DNA of 40,181 nt, from the NCBI GenBank assembly GCA_029210205.1, contig JARGOD010000047.1:1-40181 (forward strand), written 5' to 3'. The DNA is from Verrucomicrobiales bacterium. Its GTDB lineage: Bacteria; Verrucomicrobiota; Verrucomicrobiia; Verrucomicrobiales; DEV007. Of the stretch, positions 16,070-23,838 are shown piece by piece. Position numbers and translations under genes: made by a program. The notes under the pieces were generated by a model. The model ran no database searches and was not told where the DNA came from. It saw only the letters and a program-made list of their open reading frames with translations. Within the stretch, counting starts at the first letter, position 1. The number at the start of each line of letters is the position of its first letter.

Positions 16070-18616
16070 TTACTTGACGAGCTTTATCGCACCGATGTCC
16101 ATCATTCGTGGTTCCACTTTTTCTCCCGCTTTCAGAACCAAGGTGTAAATTTTATTTGGCTGAAGCGTGGCGCTACCCTCCATTTTTACGGTCGTAAAGT
16201 TCTTCAGCCCGCTCGTGGATTGGGAGCGTCCTTCAAATTGTTGACCGGCGAGATAGATGACAAACTCACTTGGTTCCGGATTGAGAGTTGCCTGGCTCAC
16301 TTCGACTCGATAGTCACCTGCTTCGCTGACTTTAAAATTCCATGTGAACCAGGTATCAGGCGAAACCCAGCTGGTCAGTGAGCCAACTGATGAATCGATC
16401 GCTGCTCCATTATCTCCCTGGACCCGACCTTTATTCCCTTTCAATTCTTCGCCGTTACCAATTGTCGGGACACTCTTCATGGAGCGCTCCAGAGTTTGGA
16501 TCGAACTTCTTGCATAAGTTCCGAAAGTTTCGTTCTTCGCCCATTTCCGAAGCAGAGCGAGCGATTCCTGAGCAGGATGCGAAATAACGGTACGAATGAG
16601 CCGCTGAATGTCGCTCGACGAACCGACCATATTAAAGGCTTTGTCCCATTTTTTCACTAACTCACCGATCGGTTGAGGGGCCGGAAGAATCGCGAGACTC
16701 GCATACGATCGTTCTGCAGCGGAGCGCAGAGCATCATCGGAAGTTGATTTGATGATTTCCTCCACTCGCGGAATAACACTGCCGTCAGACCAATTCAGAT
16801 AGGCAATCATAGCGTCCCGCTGATATTCCGGATCGTCCGTTTTGCTGTAAACACTGGTGAGTCGGGTCAGCACTTTTTCGCCACCCAGGACTCCGAGAAT
16901 TCGGAAGAGACTCTTTCGGGGGGCGCCACTTGTTGTCGAAGTGCGGGTAAGGAGATCGTCGACGAGCGATGGCGGAACTTCAGACTTTCGCAGAACGGTG
17001 AGAACAACGCCTTCGTAGGCTCTTCTAACCTTAAGACTGTGATTTCCGAGAAGCGATTGGAGAAGGGGCTCGATGTGCTCGATATCCGCGAGAGTTCTGA
17101 GGAAGCGAAGAAATTCAATGCGCTGATCGTCGGTTGCTGCATTTCCAAAACTTGAAATGATGGTCGGCACCGCATTCACATAATTTCGTTTAGAGAGAAT
17201 CTTGGAAAGTTGCAACTGCTGCGGCGGATAGTCGGATTCTTTTAGACTGTTGAGAATAGCTTCATCGGCACCGTCTGATTCGGCTTCCTCAAGAATTGTG
17301 ATCGAATCCCGTCTTGCCGGGATTGAGGCCTTCTTGTCGGCAAGAAATCCAAGGGCAAGCTTAACGTCCTCGACTGTTCCACCGTCAGGATCAGAGGATG
17401 CCAGAGTTGAAATTCGTTCTTCAGCCTTCTTTGCACTGGCACTGCCCGCCACCTTGATCCCAATGAATGCGAGGATGATTGCGCCGATTCCTGCAAAGAT
17501 GTAGAGCTTCAGCTTAGAATTCCCTTCTTCCGCTGATTTCCTGACGTTTGGTCGGCTTCTTCCGGGAGTTCCCGTCAATGGACCTGTCGCAGTTCGAGAT
17601 CGAATTGGCTGGCTACCACTTTTGAGCCTGCCGGTTCCGGCGCCAACAGGTGAAGAATCGCCTTTTCGCACGATCAAAGAAGGAGGGGCCGACGCTTTGC
17701 TTGCAGTGACAATTTTGATCTCACCGGTGGAGACCTCGGGAGTGTCTTCCACGAGGAGTGCTTTCGCTACCGGGACTTCTCCGGCAGGGTCCGGATTTCT
17801 TGGCCATCGCTTGAGGGCGTCACGCGCGTTCTCCGGACGGTGTCCGATGTCACGATTGATCAACCACATGACCCATTGGCAGATCGCCGGCGGAAGGTCG
17901 GGTCGGACCTGATCGAGAGGAACGACCTTATGCTGAAGATGCGCGTTCATCACCTGGGGTGCCGTTTCCCCGTTGAACGGGTATTGCCCGGTGAGTGCGT
18001 TGTAGTAGACACAACCCATCTGGTAAATGTCGGTTCTCGCATCGAGTTCACCGCGCTCGAACTGCTCCGGAGCCATGAAAAAGATTGAGCCGAGAACTGA
18101 CTCTTCCTGATCCATTGTCTGGACCGAAGGGCTCTTACTGAATTTGGCGAGTCCGAAGTCGAGGATCTTGATCTGGAATTTTCCGGAAGCCTGCCAGATC
18201 ACCATGATGTTCGTCGGCTTGATATCGCGGTGGATCACATTGCTTGCCTGTGCCGCAATGAGGGCCTCCATCGACTGGTAGACGACCTCCGTAAAATCAG
18301 GCTGCGTCAGGACGCCCCGCTCTATTGTCTCGTCGAGAGTCTCGCCTTTGAGAAGCTCCATGACAACGAATCCACCTTGATCATCTTTTCCGACGTCAAA
18401 GACGGTGATGATATTCGGGTGGTTGAGCGTTGAAAGCGTTTGCGCTTCTGCGATCAGTTTGCGCGCGGCATCTTCAACTTCCTCTTCTGTCGCCTGGTCT
18501 GGAGAGAGGACCCGTTTCATGGCGACTTCGCGTTGCAATTGCGTGTCGAATGCTTTGTAAACAGCACCAAGACCACCTTTGCCGATTTGCTCGCGGATTT
18601 CGTATCGGTCGCTCAT
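16070..18616 (-). CDS. Membrane Ser/Thr protein kinase with HEAT-like repeats and C-terminal CBM-like domain
   Basis: An 848-residue protein. The Hanks-type kinase domain (about 5-270) is complete: glycine loop GKGGLGAVY (12-20), VAMK with K34, helix-C E57, HRDIKPTN with catalytic D131, DFG with D153 and MAPEQ at 181-185. A low-complexity juxtamembrane segment (about 275-365) and one membrane helix (369-391, YIFAGIGAIILAFIGIKVAG) follow. The extracytoplasmic part has helical HEAT-like repeats (about 400-690) and a beta-sandwich end (about 725-848, WVSPDTWFTWNFKVSEAGDY and DIGAIKLV), similar to CBM6/CBM35-type sugar-binding modules. This suggests an envelope glycan sensor, which is inference. 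The gene converges on the platform operon with an 18-base gap and is divergent from polX across 236 bases, which probably hold both promoters. Confidence 0.9.
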   Translation of the reverse strand: MSDRYEIREQIGKGGLGAVYKAFDTQLQREVAMKRVLSPDQATEEEVEDAARKLIAEAQTLSTLNHPNIITVFDVGKDDQGGFVVMELLKGETLDETIERGVLTQPDFTEVVYQSMEALIAAQASNVIHRDIKPTNIMVIWQASGKFQIKILDFGLAKFSKSPSVQTMDQEESVLGSIFFMAPEQFERGELDARTDIYQMGCVYYNALTGQYPFNGETAPQVMNAHLQHKVVPLDQVRPDLPPAICQWVMWLINRDIGHRPENARDALKRWPRNPDPAGEVPVAKALLVEDTPEVSTGEIKIVTASKASAPPSLIVRKGDSSPVGAGTGRLKSGSQPIRSRTATGPLTGTPGRSRPNVRKSAEEGNSKLKLYIFAGIGAIILAFIGIKVAGSASAKKAEERISTLASSDPDGGTVEDVKLALGFLADKKASIPARRDSITILEEAESDGADEAILNSLKESDYPPQQLQLSKILSKRNYVNAVPTIISSFGNAATDDQRIEFLRFLRTLADIEHIEPLLQSLLGNHSLKVRRAYEGVVLTVLRKSEVPPSLVDDLLTRTSTTSGAPRKSLFRILGVLGGEKVLTRLTSVYSKTDDPEYQRDAMIAYLNWSDGSVIPRVEEIIKSTSDDALRSAAERSYASLAILPAPQPIGELVKKWDKAFNMVGSSSDIQRLIRTVISHPAQESLALLRKWAKNETFGTYARSSIQTLERSMKSVPTIGNGEELKGNKGRVQGDNGAAIDSSVGSLTSWVSPDTWFTWNFKVSEAGDYRVEVSQATLNPEPSEFVIYLAGQQFEGRSQSTSGLKNFTTVKMEGSATLQPNKIYTLVLKAGEKVEPRMMDIGAIKLVK

Positions 18617-18852
18617 AGGGAAGTCAGAACGTTGTGGGGCAGCTCATTAGGCTCCCGAAGACGTCTCGTCGGAACATAGATGGCAATGCACAATTTTTCA
18701 CGAGTTAATCAGAATTTTTGCTTAGATAATTCAGGCACACTGAGAGGAGTTGCAAGTGGCTGAGATGAACGTTTTGCACGAAACTGGATTGCATGTCGAA
18801 CACTAAAATGGGATGACACCGCAGTTCGGCAGGGATAGCGTGGGGATCGACC

Positions 18853-20601
18853 ATGACACGTGACGATTTAGCCGATACTCTTGAAGAAATAGCTCTGCTC
18901 CTCGAACTGAAAGGGGAGAATCCCTTCAAGATTCGAGCCTATCGCTCTGGAGCAGAAACAGTTCGTCAATTCTCGGGGGATATCGTCTCACTCGCGCGCG
19001 AAAACGAGTTGAAGGGGATTAAAGGCATCGGAGATGCTTTGCAGCAAAAACTCAACGAGCTGGCCTCGACCGGAAAGCTGGCGTTTCATGAGAATCTTCG
19101 GGCGGAGTTTCCGGAGTCACTTTTTGATTTGTTTAAGATTCCCGGACTGGGGCCGAAGAAAATCAAAGCGCTCTACGAATCGCTGGAAGTGGATTCGGTT
19201 TCCCGACTCAAGGAGGTGGCCGAGTCCGGAGAGATGGCCAAACTATCAGGTTTTGGAGCGAAGACCGCCGAAAAGATTCTTGAAGCGATCGCTTTCCGTG
19301 AGTCGAATGCAGATCGTTTCCGCTTAGGGGATGTCGCTTCAGTGGTTTCTTTCATTCTGGAGGATTTGAAGTCTCATCCTGAGTGTCTGCGAGCTGAAAC
19401 GGCCGGAAGCTATCGTCGCGCGAAAGAGACCGTGCACGACGTCGATTTCCTTATCGCCTCGTCAAAGCCAGAGCTGATCATCGAACATTTTGTGTCCCTT
19501 GAGAGCGTTCAGAAAGTGATCGCGCAAGGGCCGACGAAAGCGAGCGTCTATTTGGAGGACGGCCTCCAGTGTGATCTCCGTGTCGTCAGTAATGAGGAGT
19601 ATGTCTGTGCGCTTGCCTACTTTACCGGTAGCAAAGAACACAACGTCGTCATGCGTGGCCGTGCGCTTGAGCGGGGATATACACTGAATGAGTATCGGCT
19701 CGGCATAAAAGAAGGGGCTGAAAAAGAAGCGCCTCCTGTCTTTGAGACCGAAGCGCAGCTTTATGAGTTTCTCGGTCTGGAATACATCCCGCCGGAACTT
19801 CGGGAGAATACCGGTGAAGTGGAAGCTGCTGAAGAAGGGGCGCTGCCTCGTTTGATTGAAGTGGAGAATCTTCGCGGAACTTTTCACAATCACACCATTG
19901 CCAGTGACGGAAAGAACACGCTCGAGGAAATGGCGGACGCGGCGGTTGAACTCGGTCTTCAGTATCTCGGAATTGCCGATCACTCGAAGAGTTCGTTTCA
20001 GGCGAATGGTCTTGATGCGGATCGCCTCAGAGAGCAACTGCGCGAAGTGAAAGCACTCAATCAAAAGTATGCTGATGAGGGAACGAAGTTTCGCCTTCTT
20101 GCCGGAAATGAAGTCGATATCCTGAAGGACGGCTCACTCGATTTTGACGATGAGATGCTAGGTGAGCTCGACTACGTCGTCGCATCAGTTCACAACGCGA
20201 TGACTCTTTCTGAAAAGGACATGACTGAACGCATCATTAAGGCGGTCAGCCACCCTGCAGTCACCATGCTCGGGCACCTCACCGGACGTCTTCTTCTTCG
20301 TCGCGAGCCCTACGCGGTGAATGTGCCCGCAATCATTGATGCCTGCGCTGACACCGGAACGATCATCGAGCTGAATGCCAACCCCTGGCGGCTCGACATG
20401 GATTGGCGCTGGTGGAAGCTTGCTACTGAAAAAGGCGTGAAATGCGCAATCAATCCCGACGCGCATTCGATCGCTCATCTCGACTATCTCTGGTTTGGAG
20501 TTCGGCTTGCCCGGAAAGGTTGGCTCACTCGTGAAAATGTCATCAACACCCTCGACCTCGCCGAAATTGAAACCTTTCTCAAACTTGACCGTATTTCATG
20601 A
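18853..20601 (+). CDS. polX: DNA polymerase X family protein (PolX) with PHP domain
   Basis: A 582-residue bacterial PolX for gap filling and base excision repair. It has an N-terminal 8-kDa-like domain with helix-hairpin-helix motifs (GIKGIGDALQQKLNEL near 55-70, IPGLGPKKIKALY at 96-108). The nucleotidyltransferase core has AGSYRRAKETVHDVDFLIAS with catalytic D196 and D198 and a third Asp, D241, in QCDLRVV. The C-terminal PHP domain (about 340-575) has an intact metal site: FHNHTIASDG (H345, H347), GIADHS, AGNEVDIL, ASVHNAM, HLTGR and INPDAHS. PHP domains in this family give 3'-5' exonuclease or phosphoesterase activity. The stop overlaps the ATG of the oxidoreductase gene (ATGA). The start at 18853 is preceded by a weak GGGGA. 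Confidence 0.93.
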   Translation: MTRDDLADTLEEIALLLELKGENPFKIRAYRSGAETVRQFSGDIVSLARENELKGIKGIGDALQQKLNELASTGKLAFHENLRAEFPESLFDLFKIPGLGPKKIKALYESLEVDSVSRLKEVAESGEMAKLSGFGAKTAEKILEAIAFRESNADRFRLGDVASVVSFILEDLKSHPECLRAETAGSYRRAKETVHDVDFLIASSKPELIIEHFVSLESVQKVIAQGPTKASVYLEDGLQCDLRVVSNEEYVCALAYFTGSKEHNVVMRGRALERGYTLNEYRLGIKEGAEKEAPPVFETEAQLYEFLGLEYIPPELRENTGEVEAAEEGALPRLIEVENLRGTFHNHTIASDGKNTLEEMADAAVELGLQYLGIADHSKSSFQANGLDADRLREQLREVKALNQKYADEGTKFRLLAGNEVDILKDGSLDFDDEMLGELDYVVASVHNAMTLSEKDMTERIIKAVSHPAVTMLGHLTGRLLLRREPYAVNVPAIIDACADTGTIIELNANPWRLDMDWRWWKLATEKGVKCAINPDAHSIAHLDYLWFGVRLARKGWLTRENVINTLDLAEIETFLKLDRIS

Positions 20602-21617
20602 AACGATACCTCCTCCAACCGAAAGCTGACGGGACTCTTACCCCGGAAATTGAAACTGCGGACGCTCCGCAAGCGGCGGCGGGGGAAGTTGTCGTGACTA
20701 TTGAAGCGACCTCCCTGAATTACCGGGATCTTCTCATGAAGGCAGGTAAGTCAGCTTCAAGTGGAAGTGATCCGGTGGTGCCTCTGTCCGACGGCGCAGG
20801 AAAGATCGCCGCGATCGGCGAAGGGGTCACGGGATGGACGATTGGAGACAGGGTTGCCTTGACCTTTTTCCGGGACTGGGAAGACGGACGATTTGAGATG
20901 AAGTATCATAAGGCGGCACGGGGAGGATCCTGTGACGGCGTTCTTGGCGAGCAAGTCGTCACTCCGGCGCACAGCCTCGTCCGCGTTCCGGAATATCTTT
21001 CGATCGAAGAGGCCGCAACTCTTCCCTGCGCTGCCGTTACCGCCTGGCATGGCCTTATGGAACGAAGTCGACCTCTTGAAGTCGGGCACACCGTCCTCTG
21101 TCTCGGCACGGGAGGGGTTTCGATTTTCGCTCTGCAATTGGCGAAAGCGGCGGGAGCGAAAGTAATCATCACGAGTAGCTCGGAAGACAAGCTTCAGCGT
21201 GCTTGCGAGCTTGGCGCTGATGAGACGATAAACTACCGGGAGAATCCTGATTGGGACAAAGCCGTTTTTGAAATGACCGAAGGGCGCGGCGTTGATCACG
21301 TCATCGAAGTTGGTGGTCCCGGAACCCTCCCGAAATCGATGAATGCGGTGGCTGCAGGAGGATCGATTGCACTCATCGGCGTCCTCACCGGTTTCGATGC
21401 TCCCGAGGCGAGTCTCTTTCCACTAGTCTCCCGAAATGTTGACCTTAGCGGAATCTACGTTGGGAGTCGTGCCATGTTTGAACGGCTTAATGAGTTCCTG
21501 ACGAAACACGAAATACATCCTGTGATCGGAGATCACTTCTCTTTTGAAGAAGCGGTAGCGGCTTACGATCATCTCGAAAGCGCAGGCCACTTCGGAAAAG
21601 TAGTCATTACCGGTTAG
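20598..21617 (+). CDS. MDR-family NAD(P)-dependent alcohol dehydrogenase/quinone oxidoreductase-like
   Basis: A 339-residue medium-chain dehydrogenase/reductase. It has the GroES-like start (GEVVVTIEATSLNYRDLLM, PVVPLSDGAGKIAAIGEGV) and the nucleotide-binding segment HTVLCLGTGGVSIFALQLAK with VIITSSSEDKLQRACELGAD. The structural four-cysteine zinc lobe is missing, and no clear catalytic zinc ligands of the classical enzymes remain; LSDGAG replaces the usual catalytic-zinc neighbourhood. It therefore belongs with zinc-independent quinone oxidoreductase or enoyl-reductase-like members, and the substrate is unknown. It overlaps the polX stop by four bases (ATGA) and precedes ogt by ten bases, so it is probably co-transcribed with both, although no metabolic link is obvious. 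Confidence 0.85.
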   Translation: MKRYLLQPKADGTLTPEIETADAPQAAAGEVVVTIEATSLNYRDLLMKAGKSASSGSDPVVPLSDGAGKIAAIGEGVTGWTIGDRVALTFFRDWEDGRFEMKYHKAARGGSCDGVLGEQVVTPAHSLVRVPEYLSIEEAATLPCAAVTAWHGLMERSRPLEVGHTVLCLGTGGVSIFALQLAKAAGAKVIITSSSEDKLQRACELGADETINYRENPDWDKAVFEMTEGRGVDHVIEVGGPGTLPKSMNAVAAGGSIALIGVLTGFDAPEASLFPLVSRNVDLSGIYVGSRAMFERLNEFLTKHEIHPVIGDHFSFEEAVAAYDHLESAGHFGKVVITG

Positions 21618-21627
21618 TCTTGGCAGC

Positions 21628-22110
21628 ATGTATTTCACGACGATATCATCGCCGGTCGGTGATCTTACCTTGACCGCGACAGATCAGGGATTGTCAGGCG
21701 TCTACTTTGAGAATCACCAGCATCCTCCTGCCGGGCAAGAAGCATGGATCCGGGACGATGGCGTTCGGTTTGATGGAGTGAAGTCCTGGTTTTCTGCCTA
21801 TCTGGAGAAGAATGAACGACGACCATTTTCAAGCTTTGATCTCAGCCACGGTACTGATTTTCAACAACGCGTCTGGAATGCCCTGATCCGAATTCCTGCA
21901 GGCGATACCGCGACCTATCAAGAGATCGCGAATGAAATCAAATCACCAAAAGGCGTCAGGGCAGTTGGCGCGGCGATCGGGAAAAATCCCATCTCAATTA
22001 TCATTCCCTGCCACCGCGTCCTCGGGAGTAATGGCAAGCTCACGGGCTTCGCTGGAGGATTAGAGCGTAAGCAATGGTTGCTGGTGCATGAGGGAGTGCT
22101 TTGTCTGTGA
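21628..22110 (+). CDS. ogt: Methylated-DNA-protein-cysteine S-methyltransferase
   Basis: A 160-residue Ogt/AdaB-type suicide alkyltransferase that moves the methyl group from O6-methylguanine to its own cysteine. The active-site motif PCHRV is present with C128 in SIIIPCHRVLGSNGKL. The DNA-binding helix-turn-helix segment GDTATYQEIANEIKSPKGVR, the RAVGAAIGKNP segment and the C-terminal GFAGGLERKQWLL are all typical. The length is normal for the family. It follows polX and the MDR oxidoreductase on the same strand, which makes a small DNA repair cluster with polX. It converges on the LD-carboxypeptidase gene with a gap of 44 bases. Confidence 0.93.
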   Translation: MYFTTISSPVGDLTLTATDQGLSGVYFENHQHPPAGQEAWIRDDGVRFDGVKSWFSAYLEKNERRPFSSFDLSHGTDFQQRVWNALIRIPAGDTATYQEIANEIKSPKGVRAVGAAIGKNPISIIIPCHRVLGSNGKLTGFAGGLERKQWLLVHEGVLCL

Positions 22111-22154
22111 GGATGGAGTGAAGTTCGCCTTGGAATTTCTCGTCGCAAATAACC

Positions 22155-23048
22155 TCAAGGAAAGTTGAGGAGTAATTTTTCTCCTTCGATTCGAGCTTGT
22201 GATCCGAAAGGCAGGGGGATGTTCTCGTCGATATGACCGGCGGGGAAACCGTGAAGAACGGGGAATTTGGCTCCTTCGAAATGACGTCGAAAGACATCAT
22301 CAATGGAGACGCCGTCCGCACCGGGATCGCCTTCGGTGAAGGCCCCGATGACAAGGCCGGCGATACGGTCGAACCATCCTGATTGCGACAAGGTTGTCAG
22401 CATTCGATCGACGCGGTAGGGCCGCTCTCCGACGTCTTCGATGAAGAGGATCGCGTCATCGAGCGGTGGTGCATAAGGGGTGCCATTCAGAGCGCCAAGG
22501 ACGGCCAGGTTCCCGCCGATAAGAGGGCCACCAACTGATGTTGAGGCAGCGCAGTTGAACGCAGAGAGGCTCCATTCAAGTGGAAGTTGGGGGCTTTCCA
22601 GGGTCGAAATCCATTGGTCACGAATCGCTTCGCTGGCACGACCCAGGGCAGCGACCATGGGCGCATGGATAGACCTGATGCCAGCGGAGGCCCAGAGCGA
22701 ATGCAGAGCGGTGATGTCGCTGAATCCAACGATCATTTTATTCGCTTCGCGAATTGTGGTGAGATCGAGTTGGGGAATCAAGCGAGTCGCCCCATACCCG
22801 CCGCGAGCGCAGAGAATGGCGTCTATTGTAGGATCATTGATCGCGTTGTTCAGATCGCGAAGGCGATGTTCGTCACTCCCTGCGAGGTATCCTTCGCGTG
22901 AACAGATATCGTCGCTGTGGATGATCTCATAACGTTCCTTCAGCCAGGTGACACCGTGTGCGAAGGCTTCCTCGTCAAACGGCCCTGACGGAGCCACAAT
23001 CGAGAGCCTTGAGCCTTCCGTGACGGTTCGAGGCAGCAGCGGGGGCAT
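22155..23048 (-). CDS. LD-carboxypeptidase (peptidase S66 family)
   Basis: A 297-residue cytoplasmic-type S66 serine peptidase, the family of LdcA (murein tetrapeptide L,D-carboxypeptidase in peptidoglycan recycling) and MccF. The N-terminal part has RLSIVAPSGPFD and ILCARGGYGATRLIPQLD, followed by IVGFSDITALH with S110 as probable nucleophile. The C-terminal part has ILFIEDVGERPYRVDRML, carrying the catalytic Glu region, and a late FPAGHIDENIPLPFG with the probable catalytic His. It starts 66 bases from the end of hpf, and an inverted repeat lies in that gap. No signal peptide is seen, which agrees with a recycling role. LdcA versus MccF-like specificity cannot be told from the sequence. Confidence 0.87.
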   Translation of the reverse strand: MPPLLPRTVTEGSRLSIVAPSGPFDEEAFAHGVTWLKERYEIIHSDDICSREGYLAGSDEHRLRDLNNAINDPTIDAILCARGGYGATRLIPQLDLTTIREANKMIVGFSDITALHSLWASAGIRSIHAPMVAALGRASEAIRDQWISTLESPQLPLEWSLSAFNCAASTSVGGPLIGGNLAVLGALNGTPYAPPLDDAILFIEDVGERPYRVDRMLTTLSQSGWFDRIAGLVIGAFTEGDPGADGVSIDDVFRRHFEGAKFPVLHGFPAGHIDENIPLPFGSQARIEGEKLLLNFP

Positions 23049-23068
23049 TGAAATGGGTGGCCGAATTC

Positions 23069-23103
23069 AACAGGGTTAAGTCACCGACCCAACCCTGTTA
23101 AGT
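23069..23103. repeat. Intergenic inverted repeat, copy 1 of a dispersed repeat
   Basis: AACAGGGTT (23069-23077) and AACCCTGTT (23091-23099) form a perfect 9-bp inverted repeat around a 13-base spacer that contains GTCACCGACC. The unit is nearly repeated at 33928-33962. It sits between the 3' end of hpf and the start of the LD-carboxypeptidase gene. It lacks a flanking T-run on either strand, so it is not a standard intrinsic terminator, although it could act as a weak one or as a binding site. Confidence 0.7.
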
Positions 23104-23114
23104 TTCGAAGCGGG

Positions 23115-23702
23115 TCAAGCATCCTCGACCGGGGCGACCATGGCGTAGTCGCCGTCGAGTCGACGGTAAATGATCGAAAGCACGTCGGATTTTGCGTCGT
23201 GGTAAAGGATGAAAGGTTTCTCGTTCATTTCCATGTCCATGATCGCTTCGTCGGAAAAGAGATGCTTCACCTTGTATTTCTCCTGATGAATGATGACCGG
23301 CTCATGCTCTTCCTCGGGCTCATCGGGGATTTCGCCGGTGAAGATGGATTCGGCGATGTGTCTGATCTGCTTCTGATTCCGCTTTGGGCGGTGCGATTTT
23401 AGCATGCGCGTTTTGTGCTTCCGCATCCGGCGCGCGATTTTGGAAATGGTCTCATCGATCGACGCATACATGTCAGCCGTCGTGGTGTCGGCTTCGATCA
23501 CGATATGGTTGGCGCAAAATAGAATGATCTCAGCAATGTGCCTGTCCTGCTCGACGTTGAGGAGAACTTTGGCTTCGATAATCTTCGGGTAATCAAGGTG
23601 TAGGCCTTCAATCTTTTTGTAGGCGTGGTCGCGCATGGCTTCGGTGACAGAGACGTGGCGACCGGTGACAGTGATTGGCAGATTAACGTTTTGGGTTTGC
23701 AT
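23115..23702 (-). CDS. hpf: Ribosome hibernation promoting factor, long form
   Basis: A 195-residue long-type HPF. The N-terminal RaiA/YfiA domain (about 5-105) has LPITVTGRHVSVTEAMRDHA, YKKIEGLHLDYPKIIEAKV, the HIVIEADTTTADMYASID segment and the RRMRKHKTRMLKSH basic end. The C-terminal dimerisation domain (about 135-192) has YKVKHLFSDEAIMDMEMNE, KPFILYHDAKSD and IIYRRLDGDYAMV. Long HPF forms 100S ribosome dimers and silences translation in stationary phase. The gene follows lptB by 136 bases on the same strand, recalling the lptB-rpoN-hpf order of Proteobacteria but with no rpoN. A candidate promoter lies in the gap, so hpf may also be expressed separately. Confidence 0.93.
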   Translation of the reverse strand: MQTQNVNLPITVTGRHVSVTEAMRDHAYKKIEGLHLDYPKIIEAKVLLNVEQDRHIAEIILFCANHIVIEADTTTADMYASIDETISKIARRMRKHKTRMLKSHRPKRNQKQIRHIAESIFTGEIPDEPEEEHEPVIIHQEKYKVKHLFSDEAIMDMEMNEKPFILYHDAKSDVLSIIYRRLDGDYAMVAPVEDA

Positions 23703-23750
23703 AATTTAGCTGTTTAAATTTGAGCAATGTCTACTCAAAGGGTAGCTGGA

Positions 23751-23780
23751 AGAGTACCAACTATCCCCGGGCTTTGACAA
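23751..23780 (-). promoter_or_regulatory. hpf: Candidate sigma-70-like promoter for hpf
   Basis: On the minus strand, TTGTCA (23780-23775) and TACTCT (23756-23751) are separated by 18 bases, giving a 5' leader of roughly 40 bases before hpf. The -35 box touches a 7-bp inverted repeat (CAAGCTT at 23778-23784, AAGCTTG at 23801-23807) that could end lptB transcripts. Both boxes are imperfect. Confidence 0.35.
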
Positions 23781-23838
23781 GCTTTCTCTCCGCTCCGTTC
23801 AAGCTTGAGCCAACTTTTAACGGCTGCCAGTCAGGGCG

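Noticed and set aside
19462..20064. A 200-codon minus-strand open frame inside polX
   Set aside because: It is antisense to the PolX core and PHP domain, whose catalytic motifs confirm the plus-strand frame.
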